Below, piece by piece: positions 7,319 through 14,452 of a DNA stretch of 64,000 nucleotides. Under the pieces are notes generated by a model. The model saw only the letters and a program-made list of their open reading frames with translations, did not search any database and had not been told where the DNA came from. The stretch lies in NCBI RefSeq assembly GCF_016892705.1, contig NZ_JAFEMB010000009.1, forward strand, positions 62,001 to 126,000, in the 5' to 3' direction. Source of the stretch: Microvirga pudoricolor (lineage in GTDB: Bacteria; Pseudomonadota; Alphaproteobacteria; Rhizobiales; Beijerinckiaceae). A program made the position numbers and the translations under genes. Position 1 is the stretch's first letter, and each line of letters starts with the position of its first letter.

Positions 7319-9931
7319 TTGCGTGCCGCCCTTGGAAACATCCCCTTGATCCCCTCGACCGATCCCGCTTCGCTGGTCCCCTCCGTCGACCTGACCAATT
7401 GCGACCGGGAGCCAATCCACATCCCAGGCGCGATCCAGCCTCACGGATGCCTCTTGGTCTGCACGCTGCCGGATTGGACCATTGCCCACGCGTCCCTGAA
7501 CGCTCCGGACATCCTCAAGCGGCCCCTTGAGGAGATCCTGAACGTCACGCTCGAGGGCGTCCTGCCGGCCAAGACGGTGCACGACCTCCGCAACACGCTC
7601 CAGTCCGCCATGATCTCGGACAGTGCCGAACGGCTGGCGGACGCCGATGTCGGGACCGGTCTGGATCGCCAGGACATCGCCGTTCACCTGAGCGGAAGCC
7701 GAGCCGTGATCGAGATCATTCCGCAAAGCGGCGCCGACGTGGTGACGGCCGACCCGACGATGCTCGTCAAGAGCCTTATCGGGCGGCTGCGGCGGGCGAC
7801 CAATATCGACCGCTTCCTCCAAATGGCGGCGCAGCAGATGCGGGCGGTGACGGGGTACGATCGGGTCCTGATCTACAAATTCCTGCACGATTCCTCGGGC
7901 CAGGTCGTGGCGGAAGCCATCCGGTCGGGACTTCCGCCGTTCCTGGGCTTGCGCTATCCGGCCTCGGACATTCCGGCCCAGGCTCGGGAACTCTATAAGC
8001 GCCAGTGGCTTCGCCTGATCCCGGACGCCGAGTATCGTCCGGTCCCCCTCGAGCCGAGCTTGGACGACAAGGGCTTGCCGGTGGACCTTGGCCTCGCCAG
8101 CCTTCGCAGCGTGTCGCCGATCCACATCGAGTACATGCGGAACATGGGCGTGCGGGCAAGCCTGACCGTGTCTCTCATGCGGGGCAAGGAATTGTGGGGG
8201 CTCATCGCCTGCCACCATGACGCTCCCAGGCGCCTCTCGGCCGCGACCTGCGCGGCGACGGAACTGTTCGGGCAGGTGTTCTCGCTCCAGATTGAGGCGA
8301 AGGAGCAGGAGGTGGAACTGGCCCGGGCGAACCGGCTGCGCGAGTGCCAGGATCGGTTCCTGGCCAGCATGGGCCCGTCCGACACGGTCTTCGACTCCGT
8401 CGAGCCGTACCGGGATCTCCTGAACGATCTCATCGCTTGCGACGGCGTCGGCAGTTGGTCGGGCGGCCGCTTCTCGGGCGTCGGCGTCACGCCTCCCGAA
8501 GCCGAGATCCCGAAGCTGGTGGCGTTCCTGGATGGGAAAAGCCCAACCGAGCCCTTCGCGACGGCGGAGCTCGGCCGAGTCCTGCCATCGGCCACGCTCT
8601 ATGCGGACCGGGTGAGCGGCCTCCTCGCCATTCCATTCGCGCGCACGCCCCGGGACTATCTTTTCTTCTTCCGACGGGAGGTCGAGCAGACCATCACCTG
8701 GGGCGGCAACCCTCACAAGGCCGTCGAGAATCTCCCCGGCCGCGACAGGCGCATCTCGCCACGCAAGAGCTTCGAGGCCTGGCGCGAGAAGGTGCGTGGC
8801 CAGTCGCTGCCTTGGCTGGACTGGGAGCTGCGCGTGGCCGAAACCCTCCGGGTCTCGCTGCTGGAGGTCATTCTTCGCCGGGCCGACTTGGTGGAGCGCG
8901 AGCGACGCACCGCCCAGGAAAGCCAGTCGCTGCTCATCGAGGAGCTGAACCACCGGGTCAAGAACATCCTGGCGCTGATCAGCTCTCTGGTGCGCCAGAG
9001 CCGCCAGGGCGTCGAGACCATCGAGGACTTCACCCGCGACATCGACAGCCGCATCCGCGCCCTGGCTTCGGCCCACGATCAGCTGACCCGAACGGGCTGG
9101 AATGCCGCTACCCTGCGCGGCCTCCTCGACATGGAGTCTCGGGCCTGGACCAAGAACGGCACCAGCGGACCGGACCTGAACGGGCCACCGGCGCTCCTCG
9201 ACAGCAGGGCCTATCAGGCCATTGCTCTCGTCTTCCACGAAATGATGACGAACGCGGCCAAGTACGGCGCTCTTTCGACCCCGGGCGGGCACCTGATCGT
9301 CGAATGGAATTTCCGGCCCAACGGCGATCTGAGCATCGACTGGCGGGAGACGGACGGGCCTCCGGTGGCCCCGCCGCAGCGCAGGGGCTTCGGCACCATC
9401 GTCACGGAGCAGACGATCCCGTTCGAGCTGCAGGGCAAGACCAGCATCACTTTCGACCCTGCCGGCCTTCGGGCCTCGTTCCTGATTCCGGCCGCTCACG
9501 TGACGCCGGGGTCGGAGGAGGACGAGGTCCTGCCCAAGGACGTGGCCCGCGTGACGCTGAGCGACAAGCGCCTTCTGCTCGTGGAAGACAGCATGATGAT
9601 CGCGCTCGACGCCCAGGCCCTGCTGCAGGGTGTAGGCGCGGAGGTCGAGATCGCCGGGACGGTCGCGGATGCTTGCCGGGCCTTGAGGCTCGGCTCGTTC
9701 GACGCCGCGGTCCTGGACATCAATCTGTCGGGGGAGACGAGCTTTCCGGTTGCCGACGATCTCAAGGATCGCAAGCGGCCGTTCATCTTCGCCACGGGCT
9801 ATGGCGAGAGCACCAAGATCCCCGAGCGCTTCCGCCAGGTGCCGGTGGTGACCAAACCCTATGACGAGAAGGCGTTGCGCGCGGCCTTCGCCCGCTACCC
9901 GGACGTCGACTTGGTCATCGCGGCCCAATGA
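7319..9931 (+). CDS. Bacteriophytochrome HWE histidine kinase fused to a response regulator
   Basis: This 870-residue protein senses red/far-red light through biliverdin. Cys28 in LTNCDREPIHIPGAIQPHG is the bilin-attachment Cys. The GAF domain (about 150-320) has PASDIP at 214-219 and CHH at 298-300. The PHY domain follows, with the tongue motif PRKSF at 481-485. His545 in ELNHRVKN is the phosphoacceptor, and the HATPase has the WRE motif (676-678) of HWE kinases. The receiver domain (about 750-870) has Asp800 and Lys846. The start is uncertain: TTG 7319 is the first start codon I can support, yet the same frame stays open a little upstream. No heme oxygenase gene is nearby. It ends at a strong hairpin shared with the phasin operon. 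Confidence 0.92.
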   Translation: MRAALGNIPLIPSTDPASLVPSVDLTNCDREPIHIPGAIQPHGCLLVCTLPDWTIAHASLNAPDILKRPLEEILNVTLEGVLPAKTVHDLRNTLQSAMISDSAERLADADVGTGLDRQDIAVHLSGSRAVIEIIPQSGADVVTADPTMLVKSLIGRLRRATNIDRFLQMAAQQMRAVTGYDRVLIYKFLHDSSGQVVAEAIRSGLPPFLGLRYPASDIPAQARELYKRQWLRLIPDAEYRPVPLEPSLDDKGLPVDLGLASLRSVSPIHIEYMRNMGVRASLTVSLMRGKELWGLIACHHDAPRRLSAATCAATELFGQVFSLQIEAKEQEVELARANRLRECQDRFLASMGPSDTVFDSVEPYRDLLNDLIACDGVGSWSGGRFSGVGVTPPEAEIPKLVAFLDGKSPTEPFATAELGRVLPSATLYADRVSGLLAIPFARTPRDYLFFFRREVEQTITWGGNPHKAVENLPGRDRRISPRKSFEAWREKVRGQSLPWLDWELRVAETLRVSLLEVILRRADLVERERRTAQESQSLLIEELNHRVKNILALISSLVRQSRQGVETIEDFTRDIDSRIRALASAHDQLTRTGWNAATLRGLLDMESRAWTKNGTSGPDLNGPPALLDSRAYQAIALVFHEMMTNAAKYGALSTPGGHLIVEWNFRPNGDLSIDWRETDGPPVAPPQRRGFGTIVTEQTIPFELQGKTSITFDPAGLRASFLIPAAHVTPGSEEDEVLPKDVARVTLSDKRLLLVEDSMMIALDAQALLQGVGAEVEIAGTVADACRALRLGSFDAAVLDINLSGETSFPVADDLKDRKRPFIFATGYGESTKIPERFRQVPVVTKPYDEKALRAAFARYPDVDLVIAAQ

Positions 9932-9934
9932 GAA

Positions 9935-9956
9935 AGGGCCGCCCCGCGGCGGCCCT
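9935..9956. terminator. Terminator shared by the phytochrome gene and the phasin operon
   Basis: Nine-base arms AGGGCCGCC (9935-9943) and GGCGGCCCT (9948-9956) with a four-base loop lie between convergent genes. On the minus strand a short T-rich tail (TTTCTC) follows. Confidence 0.75.
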
Positions 9957-9974
9957 CTCCAGACTCAAGTTATT

Positions 9975-10526
9975 TCAGCGGTTCGTCCAAACCGCTTGGA
10001 TCGGCTCGACGCTTTGGCCGAACCACCGCTTGGTGGTGGCCGCGATGTCCTGCCACTGGGCCGTAGCGGTCTCGTACGCGTTGCGGAGCCCTGCGGTCTG
10101 GAGTTGAACGGCCTCCGGCAGGGAGCCTGCCCGGAGGGTGGACTGCCACAGGTCGAAGGCTGCGTCGCTCTGCGCCCGGAAGGCCTCGATCATCTTGTCG
10201 TTGACCTCGAGGGCCCCGCGCGTCGAGGCCGTGGCGGCTTCCTGCATGGCGGCCCGCAGAACCTCGCGGGACTCCTCGGTGCGCTTGGCGACGTGACGCA
10301 TGACCTGGGGCGTCGCCTCGGCCACCATATGCACGGCGTCGAGCATCGCTTCCGGCTTCACCGCCTGGACGACGGCCTGCACGGTAGCGGGCATGACGGG
10401 TTCGGCAGCCTCCAGCATCGTGTTTTGCACGTCGCTGGCCAAAAGATCGGCGGCCGGGGTTGCGGCCTTGGCGGGCATGGCCCTCTTCACGGAACGGTTC
10501 GAACTCGACTTCTTGGTTTCGGCCAT
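9975..10526 (-). CDS. Phasin family protein (second gene of the operon)
   Basis: The 183-residue protein is soluble and almost entirely helical. A Lys/Ser/Ala-rich N-terminus precedes amphipathic helices (VNDKMIEAFRAQSDAAFDLWQ, then AYETATAQWQDIAATTKRWFG), the layout of granule-associated phasins that coat polyhydroxyalkanoate inclusions. It has no signal peptide. It lies 33 bases downstream of the shorter phasin gene on the same strand and probably shares its promoter. It could also serve as a granule-bound regulator. The gene ends at the hairpin shared with the phytochrome gene. Confidence 0.8.
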   Translation of the reverse strand: MAETKKSSSNRSVKRAMPAKAATPAADLLASDVQNTMLEAAEPVMPATVQAVVQAVKPEAMLDAVHMVAEATPQVMRHVAKRTEESREVLRAAMQEAATASTRGALEVNDKMIEAFRAQSDAAFDLWQSTLRAGSLPEAVQLQTAGLRNAYETATAQWQDIAATTKRWFGQSVEPIQAVWTNR

Positions 10527-10559
10527 TGCTGTCTCCCGGCTGAAATTTCAGAGAGTGGG

Positions 10560-10940
10560 TTACTTCTTGGCAGTCGGCTGCTTCACGGCGGCCTGCGCGA
10601 GGGACCCGAATTCCTTCATCTGGGCCTGCATCGCCTCGAACTGGGTTCGCACGTACTCGGCCTGATACTGCATGACCTCCTGCATGTCCTTGGCCCGCAC
10701 CATCTTCTGGGCGAGGTCGAAGGCCGCCGCGATATTCTGCTCGGCGTAGCTGAAGGTCTTGCGGGTCGCATCCTTGGCATTGCTGTGGACGGAGTTCGTG
10801 GAGCCCTCGAAGGTCTCGACGGTCCGCTGCGCGGCGCCCATGAAGCCATCGATGGCCTTGCGGGCCTGCTCGACGCTCTTCTCGGCGAAATCGCGCATTT
10901 CGGCCGGGACTTCGTAGGGGGTCTGGTTGTTCGCTGCCAT
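10560..10940 (-). CDS. Phasin family protein (first gene of the operon)
   Basis: The 126-residue helical protein has the standard phasin_2 features: an early MRDFAEKSVEQARKAIDGFM helix, then ETFEGSTNSVHSNAKDATRK, then AEQNIAAAFDLAQKMVRAKD and EVMQYQAEYVRTQFEAMQAQ. Phasins of this class bind the surface of PHA granules in the cytoplasm and control granule size. A GGAGGAGA sequence lies about ten bases before its ATG. Its promoter region contains two TGC-rich repeats, which suggests control by the PhaR repressor. Confidence 0.88.
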   Translation of the reverse strand: MAANNQTPYEVPAEMRDFAEKSVEQARKAIDGFMGAAQRTVETFEGSTNSVHSNAKDATRKTFSYAEQNIAAAFDLAQKMVRAKDMQEVMQYQAEYVRTQFEAMQAQMKEFGSLAQAAVKQPTAKK

Positions 10941-10967
10941 GGATCTCTCCTCCTGGTGGGCTTGTTG

Positions 10968-11003
10968 TGCACTGCAATATCACATGGTGCGGTGCAAAAT
11001 CAA
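10968..11003 (-). promoter_or_regulatory. Phasin promoter with two TGCNNTGCA repeats, possible PhaR operator
   Basis: On the minus strand a -35-like TTGATT (10998-11003 on the plus strand) and a -10-like TATTGC (10974-10979) are 18 bases apart. TGCACTGCA (10968-10976) and TGCGGTGCA (10988-10996) are direct copies exactly 20 bases apart. One overlaps the -10 and one lies in the spacer, an ideal repressor position. PhaR of Alphaproteobacteria is reported to bind TGC-rich sites. Confidence 0.55.
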
Positions 11004-11101
11004 CCGCAAGGTCTAGCGTTAACCTTGGCATCAAGTAAATATGGCGATGTCCCCACCCGCACAGGCGCTCTCCTGCGCAATCGTTTAAATCTCCTTAAGA
11101 T

Positions 11102-13954
11102 GTGACCGACCCTTGCAGTGAGACGAGATCGTCCATGGCGGAAAGCCCTCATTCCTACGAAGCCCTGATCGAACGGCTGTCCGCCGAGCCGGCCACGGCC
11201 GGGCTTGCGCGACCTGGCGCCGGGATCCTCATTTGGGAGGAGGGTGGGACGCGCCTGGCTTGGGTGTCGCAGGCGGCCGCCGCCCTAGGGGCGGCCCTCT
11301 CGGACGCCTCGGGCAGGATCCTGCCGACCGTCAAAGGCAGGGATCGGCTTTCGGCTCTCGCGTCGGGGCTGGCGCCACGCCAGGGCACCAGGCTCGAGCG
11401 CTTGGGCCTGAACCCCGATCGGCTCGCGCCTCCGGTGACCTGCGCATGCCGCCTCGTCAACTTCGAGGAACGTGAGCTGCTCGTCACGCTGGTGGTCGGG
11501 CCGATCCCGAAGGTCGCCGTTCGCTCGGTCCCGCCTTCCGCGCCCGCCCGGCTTCCCGATTCCGAACGGGTCGTCGCGGCGCCCGAAAAGGCACCCTTCC
11601 CGGACAAGGCGGCATCCTCCGACGAGGTGGGTCCAGAGCGCCCTGTACGGTTCGTCTGGCAGATGGACGACCAGACCCGATTCACGCAGGTCTCCAGACC
11701 CCTTGCCGGGGTGGTTGGCGAGGAGGCCTCCGGCATCCTGGGCCGTACGTGGCAGGATGTGAGCGGCCGATGGGCCGACGACCCGGAGGGGCGGATCGCC
11801 GACGCCCTCGCCGAGGGCCGCACCTGGAGCGGCGCCGCCGTGCATTGGGCCGTCGATGGCGGCCAGGACGAGGTCCCGATCGACCTGGCGGGCATGCCCG
11901 TCCGGCGTGCCGATGGCAGCCTTGCAGGGTTTCGCGGGTTCGGGCTGATCCGGCCGGCCGGCCGAAGGACCCGCGAGCCGGCCCGCCTTCCGAAAGCCTC
12001 CATCCCGGCCGAACTGATGGGCTCCGAGGCAGCGGAAGCGGCGCCGGGCCAAGAAGCTGCCGTCAGTCAAGAAGCTGCCGTCAGCCATGAAACCGTCCCT
12101 GAGCCGGATTCGGAGCCGGACGATGTGGCCGGGCAGGATTCGATCCTGTCGGCCGACCAGATCATGCCGCCGGAAGCCTCCATCCCGGACGGTAACTGGT
12201 TCGAGGAGCTGCGCGAGCGCGTAGCCGCCTCCCTGAACCAGCAGCCGCAGCCCGGAGCAGCGGGAGCGCAGGCCTCTCCGACGGGGTCGGATGGGCACGA
12301 CGACAAGCCCGGCGAACCCCCATCGCGCCTCTCCTCCGCCGAGCGCAACGCGTTCCGCGAGATCGCCCGAGCCCTGGGTGCCCGTGTCGAGGCCGAGCAC
12401 CCGGCGGATCCGCCGTCCGAGCCTCTCGCTGGCGGGCGCGAGGAGCCGGCCCCCCTCACCAGGGTCCCGGTGACCGCGCCGGCCGCCATGATCGTGCTCG
12501 ACGGGCTTCCGGCCGGAGTTCTCATCCATAGGGGCGAGCGGATTCTCCACGCCAACCGCTTTCTTCTCGATCTGACGGGGTACGACGACCTCGCGCAGTT
12601 TTTGGGTAAGGCTTCGCTGGCGCGACTGTTCAAGGGCAGCCCGGCCGTCCTTCGCGGCGAGGAGGCCGGCCCTGCCGTTGCACTCACCGACCGGAACCAG
12701 GCGAGCCAAGCCGTCGAGGTCCGCCATTCGTCCGTCGAGTGGGAGGGCGCGCCTGCGGCCCTGATGCTCCTGCGCCCGGTGCCCGAACCCGAAGCGCCGC
12801 AGATCCTTCGCGCTTCCGAACTGGATCTGCGGGGCCAAGCCGCCCGCATCCTCGAATTGGAGGCCATCCTCGATACCGCCACGGACGGCGTGATCGCCCT
12901 CGACGAGACCGGCCGCATCCTTGGTCTCAACCGCTCGGCGGAAGCCCTGTTCGGTTACGACCAGCGCGAGGTGGTCGGAGACGCGATCACGGTTCTGCTT
13001 GCCCCCGATAGCCACATGGTGGCTCTCGACTATCTCGACCGACTGCGCTCTCCAGGGGTTGGCAGCCTGCTGAACGACGGCCGCGAGGTTTGGGGCCGGG
13101 TGCGCCAGGGCGGCTCGATCGCTCTTTTCATGACGATGGGATCGGTGAGCGAGGGGCCCAGCCGGAAGTTTTGCGCCGTTCTACGCGACATCACGGCCTT
13201 CAAGAAAGCCGAAGGCGAGCTGATGGGCGCCAAGCGGGCGGCCGAGGAGGCGAGCGCGCAGAAGTCGGACCTCCTGGCCAAGATCAGCCACGAGATTCGC
13301 ACCCCGCTGAACGCCATCATCGGATTTGCCGAGGTGATGCTGGAGGAGCGTTTCGGGCCGATCGGAAACGATCGCTACAAGGACTACCTCAAGGACGTGC
13401 ACGCCTCCGGCGCCCATGTCATGAGCCTCGTCAACGACCTTCTCGACCTCGCCAAGATCGAGGCCGGGCGCATGGACCTGTCGTTCACGAGCGTCGACCT
13501 CAACACCCTGGCATCCGCCTGCTTCACCCTCATGCAGCCGCAGGCCATGCGCCATCGCATCGTCATGCGCACGAGCTTCGCGCCTAAGCTGCCTCCGGTC
13601 GTGGCGGATGAGCGTTCCATCCGCCAGATCCTGCTGAATCTCGTATCGAACGCCATCAAGTTCACGGATGCGGGCGGACAGGTGATCCTCTCGACAGCCC
13701 TGACGGACCGGGGCGAGGTGGCCTTTCGGGTGCGCGATACGGGTATCGGCATGACCGAGAAGGAAATCGAGGCGGCTCTTGAGCCTTTCCGCCAGATTGC
13801 TACGTCCCAGAGACGGGGCGGCACGGGCCTGGGGCTGCCCCTCACGAAGGCCCTCGTGGAAGCCAACCGGGGCGCGCTCCAGATTGCCAGTCACCCTCGG
13901 GAAGGAACCCTGGTCGAGGTGATCTTTCCGCCGACGCGGGTGCTGGCGGGGTGA
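11102..13954 (+). CDS. PAS-domain sensor histidine kinase of the CbrA/PdhS/PleC type
   Basis: The 950-residue product (GTG 11102; ATG 11135 gives 939) is probably a soluble kinase. It has a long Pro/Ala/Glu-rich middle, one PAS-like segment around 470-570 and a second, clearer one around 580-690 (ILDTATDGVIALDETGRILG). The catalytic core has His730 in KISHEIRTPLN (His719 if ATG 11135 is used), followed by AIIGFAEVMLEERFGPIGNDR, wording typical of the DivJ/PleC-related CbrA and PdhS kinases of rhizobia and Brucella. N (NLVSNAIKF), G1 (DTGIGM), F and G2 (GGTGLGL) boxes are all intact. Such kinases usually act on DivK. The end overlaps the next gene by four bases. Confidence 0.85.
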   Translation: MTDPCSETRSSMAESPHSYEALIERLSAEPATAGLARPGAGILIWEEGGTRLAWVSQAAAALGAALSDASGRILPTVKGRDRLSALASGLAPRQGTRLERLGLNPDRLAPPVTCACRLVNFEERELLVTLVVGPIPKVAVRSVPPSAPARLPDSERVVAAPEKAPFPDKAASSDEVGPERPVRFVWQMDDQTRFTQVSRPLAGVVGEEASGILGRTWQDVSGRWADDPEGRIADALAEGRTWSGAAVHWAVDGGQDEVPIDLAGMPVRRADGSLAGFRGFGLIRPAGRRTREPARLPKASIPAELMGSEAAEAAPGQEAAVSQEAAVSHETVPEPDSEPDDVAGQDSILSADQIMPPEASIPDGNWFEELRERVAASLNQQPQPGAAGAQASPTGSDGHDDKPGEPPSRLSSAERNAFREIARALGARVEAEHPADPPSEPLAGGREEPAPLTRVPVTAPAAMIVLDGLPAGVLIHRGERILHANRFLLDLTGYDDLAQFLGKASLARLFKGSPAVLRGEEAGPAVALTDRNQASQAVEVRHSSVEWEGAPAALMLLRPVPEPEAPQILRASELDLRGQAARILELEAILDTATDGVIALDETGRILGLNRSAEALFGYDQREVVGDAITVLLAPDSHMVALDYLDRLRSPGVGSLLNDGREVWGRVRQGGSIALFMTMGSVSEGPSRKFCAVLRDITAFKKAEGELMGAKRAAEEASAQKSDLLAKISHEIRTPLNAIIGFAEVMLEERFGPIGNDRYKDYLKDVHASGAHVMSLVNDLLDLAKIEAGRMDLSFTSVDLNTLASACFTLMQPQAMRHRIVMRTSFAPKLPPVVADERSIRQILLNLVSNAIKFTDAGGQVILSTALTDRGEVAFRVRDTGIGMTEKEIEAALEPFRQIATSQRRGGTGLGLPLTKALVEANRGALQIASHPREGTLVEVIFPPTRVLAG

Positions 13955-14400
13955 AAACCGCCCTGATCCGCCCGGCAGTCCCGGCGGATGCCGAAACGCT
14001 CGCCAAGCTTCATCGCCACGTGCGCGAGGCCTGCCTGCCGTATCTGCCGCGGCTGCACTCGCCTTTGGAGGACCATGCCTTCTTTCGTGACCACGTCCTT
14101 CCCGCCTCCACGGTCCAGGTGGCCGAGGCGGACGGGATGGCGGTCGGCTTCGCGGCGTGGCGTCCCGGATGGCTCGATCACCTCTACGTGCACCCGGACT
14201 GGCAGGGCTTGGGGATCGGATCGCGGCTTCTCGCGGTGGCGACGGACGACCTCTCGGCGGTGAGGCTCTGGGTGTTCCAACGCAACGTTGCGGCGCGCCG
14301 TTTCTACGAAGCTCGCGGTTTTGGGCTCGTCAGGCTCACCGACGGGTCCGGAAACGAGGAGAACGAGCCGGACGCCCTCTACGCTTGGCCGCGAGATTGA
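13951..14400 (+). CDS. GNAT family N-acetyltransferase
   Basis: The 149-residue protein starts with GTG 13951, which overlaps the kinase stop (GTGA), so translation is probably coupled. It has the GNAT fold order: ALIRPAVPADAETLAKLH near the start, then WLDHLYVHPDWQGLGIGSRLLA, the acetyl-CoA motif A (Q/R-x-x-G-x-G/A), and a C-terminal FYEARGFGLV motif B. Substrate cannot be read. Its pairing with a cell-cycle-like kinase is seen here but the functional link is unknown. Confidence 0.88.
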   Translation: MKTALIRPAVPADAETLAKLHRHVREACLPYLPRLHSPLEDHAFFRDHVLPASTVQVAEADGMAVGFAAWRPGWLDHLYVHPDWQGLGIGSRLLAVATDDLSAVRLWVFQRNVAARRFYEARGFGLVRLTDGSGNEENEPDALYAWPRD

Positions 14401-14452
14401 TCCGGCCGCCAGCGGCATTAGCTTTGGCACGATGCTTTAGCCCAGGGTCGAC

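Noticed and set aside
7253..9928. 891-residue minus-strand frame across the phytochrome gene
   Set aside because: It is antisense to a gene with all phytochrome and kinase motifs, and its product has no recognisable domain.
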